From Prolixibacteraceae bacterium (GTDB lineage Bacteria; Bacteroidota; Bacteroidia; Bacteroidales; Prolixibacteraceae): a DNA stretch of 64,000 nt. Positions 54,927 to 64,000 of this stretch are shown one piece after another. The stretch spans positions 434,001 to 498,000 of the forward strand of contig JAFLKN010000015.1 in the NCBI GenBank assembly GCA_019163175.1, written 5' to 3'. Position 1 is the first letter of the stretch; every line of letters begins with the position of its first letter. The notes beneath the pieces were generated by a model. It worked only from the letters and a program-made list of their open reading frames with translations, searched no databases and was not told the origin of the DNA. The position numbers and the translations under genes are program-made.

Positions 54927-56663
54927 TTAATGTTTGACTACCATTTTCACACTGACGAGTTCTCTGCCAACCTTTGCCCTGACCATATACACTCCATCTT
55001 TCCAGCTTGATGTATTAATGGTTTGTTTGCTGCCTTTTATTCTTTGAGTTTTAGCTTTCAATGCCTGCATCGAATCGTAAACTTCAAGATCCCATTCAAT
55101 ATTATCTTTAACCATCGTTCCCGATTTTGTAGAGATTGTTAAAGTAGCTTCGCTTGATGACGGATTTGGACTTATCGACATTAGATATTGCGAACAGGAA
55201 GAACTATATTCAAATAAATAGGAATAATATATATCTTCATAACAGCAACTCTTTGCATCTACAGCAACAACGTTATTCTGATCTCCATTTGGATTTATTG
55301 AAATTGTGTTACCACTAATGTAATTAGTAGTCCAGGTTGATGGTATTGTCCAGTTTTGGTCAGTGGCATAACAGGCCACATAATCCTTTGGCCTTAATTC
55401 AATTAAATAATCGGTATATGGACAAAGCGAATAAGTTCCATACTGATCTGTAGTTACTGGAATACCATCAGGCCGTGTAACATGAAAATAATAGTTTGAC
55501 ATCCATGTTGTTTTTCTCGGAAGTGTAATAGAAGTGCATCCTGGCATCGAGATTGTCGCTTCTACCCATCCGTTTCCATCATTATTTGCATTAAATGTTG
55601 CAGTATTGCCGCTCTGCGCCGTTTTTGTAAGGTTAAAACTGGAGTCCCAACTAATTGTAGTCCCAGTTGGCGGAGCCGGAGAGACCTGAAATGTATTACC
55701 AGCATAGCAAACAACCTCCGGTCCCAAAATTTGACTAGACGGATTGATGTAATTATTTGTGATGGTTAACGATTTAGATATCGTTTGATTGCAACCAGTT
55801 ATGGTTGCGGTAATATTAACTCCCGTAGAGCATCCAACAGTTACATCAATATAATTTGTAGTACTGCTTCCTGACCAGCCATTAGGTAATTGCCACGAAT
55901 AAGTACAGCCTGGATACGATGGAACTTCGTATCTGTAAGTCGTGTTGTAGAGAACTGGTGTCTGACCTGAAACATTGAAACTGGGAAGGTTTCTGGTAAT
56001 CTGTAACGTTTTGGAAGAGCTATACTGGGTATTTGCTTTTGCCCTTACACTTATAGAGGTGGCGGTAGCTGAAGATGGCGGAATTACACTGATTGATGAA
56101 GTACTGACAAAAGTACCCGTCTGCCCTGTAGTTGTTGACCAGCCCGATGGCAATGTCCATTCAAAGTCATCAGTAATTACCTCATTTTGGTCTATCCCAA
56201 CACTGCCAATATCAGTATTTATATAGGAATTTAATGAGACCGTTGTGGCGCTTGTCATAAAGCAGGGAATATTTAATGAAGTCCCTGCTGTGAATGAAGG
56301 TGTTGGCATATATAAAGTAAACGCATTAAGATCTAACCATGTTGATGTTGCACCGTATCATACTGTTAATGAAGAAGGATAAGCGTTCGCTTTAACATTT
56401 TTCCATTTTACTCTTAAAATCTCGCTAGTGGTGCATGCTGCACATGGGCTCCAAGCTGCATTAAAAACTGCGGCAGGGGTAGGCAGACTCCAAAAAATAA
56501 CAGCCCAAAAATTATCTTTAAGTTCATAACCACAAGCCCCACGTGTATTTGTACTATTATTTGCTCCAGGTTGGATGTATGCACTTGCATGAACAACAGA
56601 TATTCCTGTAAAACTTAAAAGTAATAGTAAGAAAAACCTTTTAGTAAGATTATTTATTTTCAT
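54927..56663 (-). pseudogene. T9SS-secreted surface protein interrupted by an in-frame TGA
   Basis: The minus-strand frame starts at 56663 with a signal peptide (FFLLLLLSFTGISVVHA), runs 101 codons, meets a single TGA at 56358-56360, and then continues open in the same frame through YGATSTWLDLNAFTLY to the end at 54927, 578 codons in all. The part after the stop contains several PKD/Ig-like domains with cysteines (for example PGCTYSWQLPNGWSG) and a C-terminal T9SS sorting domain (MSISPNPSSSEATL). Automatic calling would give two proteins, the second (54927-56309) lacking a signal peptide. A TGG (Trp) to TGA change would explain it. Its role was probably adhesion or binding. Confidence 0.8.
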
Positions 56664-56672
56664 AATTGATTG

Positions 56673-57314
56673 TTAGTTTTTATCGAATAATTGATAACCT
56701 ATGTATAAATCAAGGGTTCGGTTGTACCCAGCAGTAGTCGTATATGACAAATTAGCGAGCCCTAAGGCATAAGTGATGCCCAATCGAAATTTATCCTTCT
56801 GTACCTCGAAACCCATTTTCGCCCCGTAATCAAACCTTTTTAGAGAAAATGTTGCTCCCTTTTCCCAGGTAATTTGTTCTCGAAAGCTATCTTCATCTTC
56901 AATCATACCATATAAAGTTCCAAACAAGGCCGGAGCAAAATAAACACCACCAAAACCGTACAAGGTTAAATCGCGGGAGAAGATTTTCACCTTTAAAGCC
57001 AACGGTGTTTCAAGGTAAACGAGATTCAGTCTGGCTATTGTAACAGTCTCGTCCAAATCAGTGTGTTTATGCCTAAATCCTTTTGTTGAATATAATATCG
57101 CGGATTCGACAGATAACGTTTTATTGATTGGGATATTAATACAAGGCCCCAACTGAAAACCAGCTTTTATCAGAGGAGATTCATGAGCATCAAAATAGAA
57201 TAATTTTATTTGCGAAATGTTTACCCCCCCATGAATACTTATTTCCTGCGAAAAAATAGGAGAGAAGAAAAGAAGAAAGAACAAACAAAAGAGAATTTTT
57301 CTGAATAGATTCAT
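56673..57314 (-). CDS. Outer-membrane beta-barrel protein (porin/PorT-like)
   Basis: 213 residues from the ATG at 57314, which begins a typical signal peptide (ILFCLFFLLFFSPIFSQ). The frame is open further upstream, but that part reads as random sequence. The mature part has alternating strands of an eight-stranded type barrel: ISIHGGVNISQIKLFYF, AGFQLGPCINIPINKTLSVE, YGAKMGFEVQKDKFRLGITY and a terminal aromatic strand LDLYIGYQLF. It ends 9 bp before the broken surface-protein gene begins, so the two may have been one transcript. The specific function is unknown. Confidence 0.75.
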   Translation of the reverse strand: MNLFRKILFCLFFLLFFSPIFSQEISIHGGVNISQIKLFYFDAHESPLIKAGFQLGPCINIPINKTLSVESAILYSTKGFRHKHTDLDETVTIARLNLVYLETPLALKVKIFSRDLTLYGFGGVYFAPALFGTLYGMIEDEDSFREQITWEKGATFSLKRFDYGAKMGFEVQKDKFRLGITYALGLANLSYTTTAGYNRTLDLYIGYQLFDKN

Positions 57315-57676
57315 ACATGATCGGTTTAAAGATTTGTTTAAGGATAAAAATAAAAGGAAGTTACTGATTTGGGGTGGAGATCGTACCATAGAATTAGTTT
57401 TAAAGGTTTGCTGAATAAACATACATAATTGATTCCAAAAACCTATAAAAGGTTGCCTGAGGCAAGCCATGCTTGGTAACATAAAAATTTAGAGAAGAAA
57501 TTCTTGCTTTTATGGCTGTAATTCCTTATGTATAATTTGTAAGTTTTAGTCTGGAGCAGCGGTATTGAAAATTTGATCAGACCCCAACTCATTTGTGCAG
57601 TACAAGGTAATTGCAAAACTTTTGAAATGATTTTTTCTTACTTTTACTTTCCAAATTTACCACACTCAACTACACT
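57315..57676. other. Divergent intergenic region
   Basis: This spacer lies between the barrel protein gene and cvpA and has no gene. A small hairpin TTGCC-TGA-GGCAA lies near 57455-57467, and a promoter-like TACTTTTA at 57639-57646 lies 30 nt before cvpA. Nothing else is recognised. Confidence 0.5.
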
Positions 57677-58225
57677 ATGAATTACATCGACCTGGTTCTT
57701 GGCATAATCCTGATTATTTCTGCAATTCAGGGATTTCGCAAAGGTTTTATTGTTGAACTTGCCTCTCTGGCTGCCATCGTTCTAGGTATTTGGGGAGCTA
57801 TCAAATTTTCAGACTGGACTGCTGACTTTATAAGCGATACAACCAATTATCATTCAGAACACCTTAGTACCATTGCCTTTTTCGTAACATTTATTGTTAT
57901 TGTGATACTTGTTCATATTTTGGGCAAAACGCTTGATAGTGTTGTAAAAGCAGTTGCTTTAGGTTTTCTCAATGGCTTGGCCGGAATTATTTTTGGAGTT
58001 CTGAAAACCGCAGTTATCCTGAGTATTTTTCTGTTGTTGTTCGATATGGTTGATGAAAATGTACACATTCTTCCATCGAGACAAAAAACTGAATCGAAGA
58101 TTTATGAGCCGATGAAACAGTTGGTTCCTACCCTGTTCCCGTTCTTAAAACTTTGGGAAACCGATAAAGGCGACAATCCTATAAAGGAGTTGTTGGATCA
58201 AAAACCGGAGCCCAAATCGACTTAA
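57677..58225 (+). CDS. CvpA family membrane protein
   Basis: 182 residues. The family start LVLGIILIISAIQGFRKGFI is followed by four predicted helices (about 1-20, 27-45, 68-88, 100-125) and a soluble tail (about 130-182; the end reads ELLDQKPEPKST). In Escherichia coli CvpA is needed for colicin V production and is linked to envelope stress tolerance. The role here is unknown. It is separated from tyrS by a promoter-bearing spacer. Confidence 0.85.
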   Translation: MNYIDLVLGIILIISAIQGFRKGFIVELASLAAIVLGIWGAIKFSDWTADFISDTTNYHSEHLSTIAFFVTFIVIVILVHILGKTLDSVVKAVALGFLNGLAGIIFGVLKTAVILSIFLLLFDMVDENVHILPSRQKTESKIYEPMKQLVPTLFPFLKLWETDKGDNPIKELLDQKPEPKST

Positions 58226-58257
58226 GAGCCTATAATGTAAAAAGCATATGATTTTTA

Positions 58258-58265
58258 TATCTTTG
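58258..58265 (+). promoter_or_regulatory. Likely -7 box of the tyrS promoter
   Basis: TATCTTTG matches TAnnTTTG, about 100 nt upstream of the chosen tyrS start. The long leader has no recognisable T-box, as expected for Bacteroidota. Confidence 0.45.
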
Positions 58266-58368
58266 GCCGGATTTTGCCAGGCTGGCAAATCGGTAAATAA
58301 TCGGAGTAAGTTCGGATAAATGATTCGATTGCGCCGAATAATTAATGAACCCGGAAATTAACTGTACA

Positions 58369-59661
58369 ATGAATTTTGTTGACGAATTAACATGGAGGGG
58401 CATGATCCATGACATGATGCCCGGAACCAAAGAACAACTTGATAAAGAATTAACCTCAGCATATGTAGGTATTGACCCCACGGCAGATTCGCTGCATATT
58501 GGGCATTTGGTAAGCGTAATGATGCTGAAGCATTTTCAGATTTCGGGCCATAAACCCATTGCGCTGGTTGGCGGAGCTACCGGTATGATTGGCGACCCAT
58601 CAGGCAAATCGCAGGAACGCAATTTACTTGACGAACCTACTCTTCGGCACAATCAGGAATGCATAAAAAAGCAATTGTCTAAATTTCTCGATTTCGAATC
58701 GGACGCACCCAATGCAGCCGAAATGGTCAATAATTATGACTGGATGAAAGATTTCAGCTTCCTGAATTTTATCCGCGACATTGGCAAACACATCACTGTA
58801 AACTACATGATGTCAAAAGATTCAGTTAAAAAGCGACTCGATTCGGATAGCGGCGCTGGTATGTCATTTACCGAATTCACTTATCAGTTGGTGCAGGGAA
58901 CAGATTTTTTACATCTCTATCAGGAAAAAAATACCAAACTGCAAATGGGCGGTTCTGACCAATGGGGAAACATCACCACCGGAACAGAACTTATTCGCCG
59001 GAAAACCGGAGGCGAAGCTTTTGCATTGACCTGTCCGCTGATTAAAAAGGCTGATGGAACTAAATTCGGGAAAACCGAATCGGGTAATGTATGGCTCGAC
59101 CCCAAACTGACTTCGCCTTATAAATTTTACCAGTTCTGGCTGAATACATCAGATGAAGATGCTGTGCGTTATATCAAGATTTTCACCTTGCTCTCCAAAG
59201 AGGAAGTAACTGACCTGGTTGCCCAACATGCAGAAGCACCACATTTGCGGTTGTTGCAAAAGCGACTGGCCGAAGAAGTTACAGTAATGGTACATTCACG
59301 CGAAGATTTTGATCTGGCAGTTGAAGCATCGCAAATTCTGTTTGGTCAGGGAACTGCTGAATTGCTTAATAAGTTGGATGAGAATACGTTTCTCTCCGTT
59401 TTCGAAGGCGTTCCGCAATTTAAAATTTCTGCCGGTGAACTCGAATCTGGAATTAAAGTAGTTGATTTGCTTGCTGAAAAGACTATGGTTTTTCCATCAA
59501 AGGGAGAACTCCGCCGGACTGTTCAAGGCAACGGATTAAGCATCAATAAAGATAAAGTTTCTGATGCCGAAGAGATTGTTGACAGCAATTTCCTGATCGG
59601 GAAGAAATATATTTTAGTTCAGAAAGGAAAGAAGAATTACTTCCTGCTTATCGTTGAATAA
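58369..59661 (+). CDS. tyrS: Tyrosyl-tRNA synthetase
   Basis: 430 residues from the ATG at 58369 ([19 protein letters not shown]), which matches the usual family start better than the upstream in-frame ATG at 58345. Class I signature motifs are DSLHIGHLV (HIGH) and KFGKTESG (KMSKS variant). The tyrosine pocket is in [18 protein letters not shown] and [14 protein letters not shown]-terminal S4 RNA-binding domain (about 360-430) completes the protein. Confidence 0.97.
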   Translation: MNFVDELTWRGMIHDMMPGTKEQLDKELTSAYVGIDPTADSLHIGHLVSVMMLKHFQISGHKPIALVGGATGMIGDPSGKSQERNLLDEPTLRHNQECIKKQLSKFLDFESDAPNAAEMVNNYDWMKDFSFLNFIRDIGKHITVNYMMSKDSVKKRLDSDSGAGMSFTEFTYQLVQGTDFLHLYQEKNTKLQMGGSDQWGNITTGTELIRRKTGGEAFALTCPLIKKADGTKFGKTESGNVWLDPKLTSPYKFYQFWLNTSDEDAVRYIKIFTLLSKEEVTDLVAQHAEAPHLRLLQKRLAEEVTVMVHSREDFDLAVEASQILFGQGTAELLNKLDENTFLSVFEGVPQFKISAGELESGIKVVDLLAEKTMVFPSKGELRRTVQGNGLSINKDKVSDAEEIVDSNFLIGKKYILVQKGKKNYFLLIVE

Positions 59662-59738
59662 ATTTCAGGATATTTTCAGAAAATTAATATACTAAACGCG
59701 CAAATGATTCGTTAAAACAACGACCAAAATCTCCATCT

Positions 59739-60692
59739 ATGACAAACTTTTTTGATAATCAGAATCTGCTTGAAACACTATGGAAATGGAAAAAACATTT
59801 GATTGCAGTTGGTGCTCTGGCCATTGTTTTTTCAGCTATTTTTTCATCTTCCACATTCATTAAACCAAAATATAAATCAGTTGCCCGAATTTACCCTAGC
59901 AATAACATTTATACATTTAGTGATGAATCGGAGAGTGAACAGCTGCTTGAAATTATCAATTCTCAGGATATCAAACTTAAGGTTATAGATGTTTTCAATC
60001 TTGGCGAAGTTTATAAGATCTCTAAGCAGGATCCGCAATACATGACCTACATGTTAGCAGAATTCAATGATAATGTCTCATTCAAGAAAACCGAATACGA
60101 AACAGTTGAAATTCAGGTTCTCGACACTGACCCGCAAAGGGCATGCAATATGTGCGACTCTGTTATCAAGTTTGTAGATGAGAAAGTAAGATCGATGCAC
60201 CGTATTAAATATGAAGAGGTTGCACAAATAGCAAAAAGAGATCTTCACCTCATTTTGCATGATGTTGACTCCATACAAGAAAAACTGGATTTCATGCGTA
60301 AGGAGTATAAAATACTTGATTACGAATCTCAGGCCAAAGAAATTACCAAAGGAATGGTTCGCGTTCTGGCTGAACAGAAAAAGAATTCGTCGGGTGGAAA
60401 AGAGCTCGAACAATGGATGAAGAATCTTTCTGAAAAAGGTGGAGAATATGCGTTTCTGGATAATCAGTATAAGTTTTTGTTAACCCAGATGGATTCTATC
60501 CAAATGGTCTACAACCAATCGATGAGTAGTGCAAGTAAAAGAATTATTTACGGACAACGCGTTCAGAATCCGGTACCCGCCGATAAAAAATCATATCCTG
60601 TTCGTTGGCTAATTGTTCTGGTATCTACTTTTGCTGCTCTTTTCGTTTCCTTATTGCTTATTTTACTGCTCGAGAACAAAAAAAACGCCTGA
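59739..60692 (+). CDS. Wzz-like polysaccharide chain-length/export protein
   Basis: 317 residues with two membrane helices framing a periplasmic domain: an N-terminal one (LIAVGALAIVFSAIFSSSTF) and a C-terminal one (WLIVLVSTFAALFVSLLLIL). The middle (about 45-275) is helical with coiled-coil character, as in polysaccharide co-polymerases, and the KPKYKSVARIYPSNN start of the domain fits Wzz. The O-antigen ligase/polymerase-like gene follows 3 bp later, so the two likely act together in making or attaching a surface polysaccharide. No kinase domain is present. Confidence 0.75.
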   Translation: MTNFFDNQNLLETLWKWKKHLIAVGALAIVFSAIFSSSTFIKPKYKSVARIYPSNNIYTFSDESESEQLLEIINSQDIKLKVIDVFNLGEVYKISKQDPQYMTYMLAEFNDNVSFKKTEYETVEIQVLDTDPQRACNMCDSVIKFVDEKVRSMHRIKYEEVAQIAKRDLHLILHDVDSIQEKLDFMRKEYKILDYESQAKEITKGMVRVLAEQKKNSSGGKELEQWMKNLSEKGGEYAFLDNQYKFLLTQMDSIQMVYNQSMSSASKRIIYGQRVQNPVPADKKSYPVRWLIVLVSTFAALFVSLLLILLLENKKNA

Positions 60693-60695
60693 TCT

Positions 60696-62156
60696 GTGTA
60701 CCAAGCCAGGACTAAAGTTGCCCTATTTTATCTGATTTCGGCATTATTTATTTTGCTGAATGCCTATTTTCTGGTAAAAAAGCATTCATTGATTATCAAT
60801 GCTTTGCCTGTTGCTTTTGGAGTTGTGTTGATGGCTATTTATGCTTTTGACAAACTACTTTATCTAATTGTATTTTTCACTCCCCTTTCTCTTCCCCTTT
60901 CAGAATTAACGCCCGGCTTTACATTCAATATGTTTTTGCCAACCGAGCCTTTGCTTTTTGGCGTACTACTCATATTTTTACTGAAATGCATAGCTGATCG
61001 GAAGTTTGACCGGGAAATCTTAGTCCATCCGGTTTCGTTGGCGATCTATTTCAGTTTGTTTTGGCTTTTTGTAACCAGCCTCACCAGTACAATGCCCATC
61101 GTATCATTCAAATTCCTTTTATCGCGCATCTGGTTTATAGTAGGTTTTTATCTTCTTGCAGCTAAACTTTTTGATTCCGGTAAAAATATTGAGAAGTATA
61201 TCTGGCTTTATACTTTACCCTTAATAATCGTTATTTTCTACGCAACATCAAGGCATTTGAGTTATGGCCTTTGGGATAAACAGGCCGCAAATTTTGTCGT
61301 CAATCCGCTGTACAATGACCATACTTCTTATGGAGCAGCTTTGGCCATGTATGTGCCATTCTTATTCGGATTTTCATTCACAAAAATTTACTCGCCCGGA
61401 GTGAGGGTTTTTGTACGCATCGTTCTGGTTATCCTGCTTATGGGTTTGATCTTGTCGTACGCACGCGCAGCATGGCTTAGTATGCTGGCAGCCTTTGGTG
61501 TTTGGGTTATAATGCGCCTAAAAATCCGGTTTAAACCAATTTTTATTACTTTTCTAGTCATACTTTCAGTAGTTCTTATCTTTGACAACCAAATACTTAT
61601 GTATCTTGAGCGAAACGATACTGAATCTTCAGCCAATCTGACGGAGCATGTTTCTTCCATTTCAAATATTTCATCTGATGCATCAAACCTTGAACGAATA
61701 AACAGGTGGAGTTGTGCCATCAGGATGTTTGAAGATAAACCATTTTTGGGCTGGGGACCAGGAACTTACATGTTCAATTACGCTCCTTACCAGCTAACTG
61801 CCGAACGTACAATTATCAGCACAAATTCGGCTGACGGGGGAAATGCACACAGCGAATATTTGGGACCAATGGCCGAATCGGGATTTATGGGTTTGGTAAC
61901 CTTTCTGATACTAATTGCTTCAGTTGTGTATACTGCAATTCATACCTATACCCGAACCATCGACAAACGATTAAAAACATTAGTTATGAGTGCCTTACTC
62001 GGACTAATTACCTATTATATCCACGGAATTCTCAATAACTTTCTGGATACCGACAAACTTTCAGTTCCATTCTGGGGATTTACAGCTTTAATTGTGGCTG
62101 CTGATATCTATTCACGGAAAATGGCAAGAACCGAAACACCATCGGCCAATCAATAA
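60696..62156 (+). CDS. O-antigen ligase/polymerase family membrane protein (WaaL/Wzy-like)
   Basis: 486 residues starting with GTG at 60696, with about ten predicted membrane helices. The Wzy_C-type core is recognisable: GLILSYARAAWLSML, then after a periplasmic loop INRWSCAIRMFEDKPFLGWG, GTYMFNYAPY and GGNAHSEYLGPMAESGFMGL. It would polymerise repeat units or ligate polysaccharide in the periplasm. There are no glycosyltransferase or flippase genes alongside, so the substrate is unknown. A ligase cannot be separated from a polymerase by sequence alone. Confidence 0.85.
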   Translation: MYQARTKVALFYLISALFILLNAYFLVKKHSLIINALPVAFGVVLMAIYAFDKLLYLIVFFTPLSLPLSELTPGFTFNMFLPTEPLLFGVLLIFLLKCIADRKFDREILVHPVSLAIYFSLFWLFVTSLTSTMPIVSFKFLLSRIWFIVGFYLLAAKLFDSGKNIEKYIWLYTLPLIIVIFYATSRHLSYGLWDKQAANFVVNPLYNDHTSYGAALAMYVPFLFGFSFTKIYSPGVRVFVRIVLVILLMGLILSYARAAWLSMLAAFGVWVIMRLKIRFKPIFITFLVILSVVLIFDNQILMYLERNDTESSANLTEHVSSISNISSDASNLERINRWSCAIRMFEDKPFLGWGPGTYMFNYAPYQLTAERTIISTNSADGGNAHSEYLGPMAESGFMGLVTFLILIASVVYTAIHTYTRTIDKRLKTLVMSALLGLITYYIHGILNNFLDTDKLSVPFWGFTALIVAADIYSRKMARTETPSANQ

Positions 62157-62160
62157 CAAA

Positions 62161-62186
62161 AAAATAGCCCGCAATGCAGGCTATTT
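62161..62186. terminator. Bidirectional terminator between the ligase gene and efp
   Basis: Arms AAATAGCC (62162-62169) and GGCTATTT (62179-62186) flank an inner GCA/TGC pairing. A and T runs lie on the outer sides. It serves two convergent genes. Confidence 0.75.
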
Positions 62187-62207
62187 ATCTATTTAATTCT
62201 TCAAGTT

Positions 62208-62780
62208 TTATTTTTTAACGCGTTCATAATAAGAACGGTCACGAGTGTCAATTTTGATAATATCGTCTTCGTTGATAAACATCGGAACCATAATTTCGGC
62301 GCCTGTTTCGATGGTAGCTGGCTTTAGCGCATTTGAGCTGGCCGTATTACCCTTTTCACCTGCCATTGTTTGAGTAATCCTTAACTCAACAAAAGCGGGC
62401 AATTCAACAGTAAGTGGAGTTTCAGTATCAGCATGTACATTAATTTCTACCACTTGACCCTCTTTCATTAAATCCGAATTGTCGATCAAATTTGCATCAA
62501 TCGAAATCTGCTCGAAAGTCTCTGAATTCATGAAGTTAAAGCCAGCTTCATCCTGATACAAATACTGATAAGGACGACGCTCAACTCTTACGACATCAAT
62601 TCTAACTCCGGAACTAAATGTATTTTCAATGGTTCTGCCTGTTTTCAAATTTTTCAGTTTTGTCCGCACAAAAGCCGGACCTTTTCCTGGTTTAACATGC
62701 TGGAACGATACAATTTGAAATAACTGATCGTTGAATTCAATGGTTAAACCGTTTTTAATATCCGCTGTAGTAATTGCCAT
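62208..62780 (-). CDS. efp: Elongation factor P
   Basis: 190 residues with the three EF-P beta-barrel domains. The N-terminal loop at the usual modification site reads [12 protein letters not shown] with Lys33 at the tip. The C-terminal domain ends with [23 protein letters not shown] relieves ribosome stalling at proline runs. No EF-P modification gene (epmA, ymfI or earP) is seen in the window, and the lysine-type loop excludes EarP-style arginine rhamnosylation. Confidence 0.97.
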   Translation of the reverse strand: MAITTADIKNGLTIEFNDQLFQIVSFQHVKPGKGPAFVRTKLKNLKTGRTIENTFSSGVRIDVVRVERRPYQYLYQDEAGFNFMNSETFEQISIDANLIDNSDLMKEGQVVEINVHADTETPLTVELPAFVELRITQTMAGEKGNTASSNALKPATIETGAEIMVPMFINEDDIIKIDTRDRSYYERVKK

Positions 62781-62812
62781 ATAAAATGTTTAGAATATTT
62801 TCAAATCGGGTG

Positions 62813-62841
62813 CAAAAATAAGGAAATATTATTGAATCAAA
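62813..62841 (-). promoter_or_regulatory. efp promoter
   Basis: On the minus strand TTTG (62838-62841), a 17-nt spacer and TATTTTTG (62813-62820) match both Bacteroides boxes, 32 nt upstream of the efp start codon. Confidence 0.65.
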
Positions 62842-62882
62842 ATTTTTCTTCTATTTTTTTCAAACATTTCACTATCAACTTA

Positions 62883-63623
62883 TTATTGATTGACCAATTG
62901 GTTGATGCCATTTATTTTGTACGCGTTCAACTCGCACTTAAGGGCACCAAGTACCAATTCGAATTCGGCATAAATAGGAAGCCGATTGGCATCTTTAGTT
63001 ATGTATATCTTCAGATCGTCCGATCCTTTCAATAGTTTTCCTTTTGGCACCTTAGGCGAAACTACATAACACTGCTTAGTCCCGATTTTTGTTTCAATGG
63101 TTTCAATTCCAAGGTATTTCAGTTCCATGATAAATAATTCATCGCCATGATAAACCGGTATTTGAACTTTCACCCCGTTCAATAATGATTCAAAATACTT
63201 ATTCTGACGGATGTAGAAAAAAACACTAACCAAATCATTTACATGATCGGGAACTTTTATGCGGCCTGAATTTTTGCTGAAAAGGGAATCGTTTATGTGG
63301 TCGTACAAGACCTCGTCGTAAAACCTGTACTTTTGTTCCCTAACGTTGCGTACCGACTTAACTGGTAGAAAAGTAGCAGGATCGACCCAACTTTCGTAAA
63401 CATCATTTACCTCATAAATTTTATCTACGATTCCGGTAGTACGGCCTCTCATGTGATAGTGAATGGTCTGTTTACGGTTTATTTTTTCATTTTGAGCAAC
63501 AAGGGTTGCTTTTCCGCCTTTAATAAACCCAAAGCGTAAAATGTATTCCATTTCTTCAAGCGGTTGAGCATGAATAGTTATGGAAATGGCAAATAATAAA
63601 CAAACAATCAGCGTAATTCTCAT
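62883..63623 (-). CDS. DUF3108 domain protein, exported
   Basis: 246 residues with a signal peptide (ITLIVCLLFAISITIHA). The mature part reads as a DUF3108-type beta-rich protein: MEYILRFGFIKGGKATL, then YEVNDVYESWVDPATFLPVK and DLKIYITKDANRLPIYAEFE. The function of the family is not established. Its start overlaps the tsaB stop (ATGA), so the two are translated together. Confidence 0.8.
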   Translation of the reverse strand: MRITLIVCLLFAISITIHAQPLEEMEYILRFGFIKGGKATLVAQNEKINRKQTIHYHMRGRTTGIVDKIYEVNDVYESWVDPATFLPVKSVRNVREQKYRFYDEVLYDHINDSLFSKNSGRIKVPDHVNDLVSVFFYIRQNKYFESLLNGVKVQIPVYHGDELFIMELKYLGIETIETKIGTKQCYVVSPKVPKGKLLKGSDDLKIYITKDANRLPIYAEFELVLGALKCELNAYKINGINQLVNQ

Positions 63624-64000
63624 CCCAGCATATTTTTTTTCGATACTGTTGCCACAAAATCTTTCAGATAAAAGGGCTCAAAGTAAGCAACGTCTTCAAA
63701 CTGCTTTTTGGTATAAGCCTGCCATACCAATTCTGCCATGTGTTGAGCTGAAGCTGAAATATTATTAATGAAAATGGCATTGGGCGATTGAAGAACCTTT
63801 CTACATTTCTCCGAACCATTTCCGAAAAAAACAAGCCGTGTGTTACTCAATTCGTCGGCCAGAAACAACTCATCAATGATTTGTGCTGTTATAGGTCTGA
63901 TTACTTTACCTTCTTTATCCAAAAGCATCGAGAACACCTCCATCCGTCGGGCATCAATCATTGGACAATAAAGGATTGGGGTAGATTCCACTATTCCATA
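63620..64000 (-). CDS. tsaB: tRNA threonylcarbamoyladenosine biosynthesis protein TsaB, cut by the window edge
   Basis: The frame is open at the right edge, so the N-terminal half is outside the window. The visible part includes PMIDARRMEVFSMLLDKEG, the sequence typical of TsaB after its first domain, and continues to a C-terminus with FEPFYLKDFVAT. TsaB works with TsaC, TsaD and TsaE to make t6A at position 37 of ANN-decoding tRNAs. An ATG at 63991 is internal. It overlaps the DUF3108 gene by 4 bp. Confidence 0.85.
   Translation of the reverse strand, partial: YGIVESTPILYCPMIDARRMEVFSMLLDKEGKVIRPITAQIIDELFLADELSNTRLVFFGNGSEKCRKVLQSPNAIFINNISASAQHMAELVWQAYTKKQFEDVAYFEPFYLKDFVATVSKKNMLG

Noticed and set aside
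1-64000. CRISPR array, prophage, or insertion sequence with intact transposase
   Set aside because: No regularly spaced repeats, phage structural genes or transposase frames were seen on either strand.

Overview
The window reads as chromosomal DNA of a Bacteroidota (Bacteroidetes) bacterium, most likely a Marinilabiliales/Prolixibacteraceae-type organism (inference from gene families, not from an alignment). The evidence is a SusC/SusD pair, a hybrid two-component regulator (HTCS), a FecI/FecR pair, PorZ and C-terminal sorting domains of the type IX secretion system (T9SS), AT-rich spacers, few Shine-Dalgarno sites, and several promoters matching the Bacteroides consensus (TTTG at -33, TAnnTTTG at -7).

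Layout. 1-2125: two tandem genes resembling pentameric ligand-gated ion channels, the first cut by the window edge. 3164-8026: a DPP-IV-type peptidase, an ornithine cyclodeaminase-family protein and a one-piece iron-sulfur L-serine dehydratase, suggesting peptide and amino-acid breakdown. 8975-25958: a polysaccharide/glycan utilization locus on the minus strand. It encodes two GH110-like alpha-1,3-galactosidases, a PKD/carbohydrate-binding lipoprotein, SusC, SusD, a T9SS-secreted propeller protein and a SASA-family esterase, and is flanked by a divergent HTCS. A hairpin terminator lies inside the operon after susD, another closes it, and a relic of a further GH110 3' end lies just beyond the last gene. 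25959-26829 is gene debris next to a tRNA-Leu(CAA).

27149-34716: an ECF sigma/FecR pair followed not by a TonB-dependent transporter but by three exported proteins: an STN + double-DTG aspartyl protease + PDZ protein, an STN + carboxypeptidase-regulatory protein, and a macroglobulin-like protein ending in an orphan plug-like domain. This is the strongest candidate in the window for an undescribed system. 34782-46193: an ABC-F ATPase, a heavy-metal-type RND efflux operon with a TetR regulator, an orphan MacA-like adaptor and an acyl-CoA dehydrogenase.

46362-64000: mostly housekeeping genes (SPOR lipoprotein, recO, porZ, rdgB, deoxynucleoside kinase, GH3-family adenylate enzyme, cvpA, tyrS, Wzz-like and Wzy/WaaL-like proteins, efp, DUF3108 protein, tsaB). 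Three members look abnormal. One is a YbdL-like aminotransferase homologue that has lost the PLP lysine. One is a GIY-YIG protein lacking catalytic residues. One is a T9SS surface protein interrupted by a single in-frame TGA.

All functional calls come from reading motifs by eye; no database search was run.
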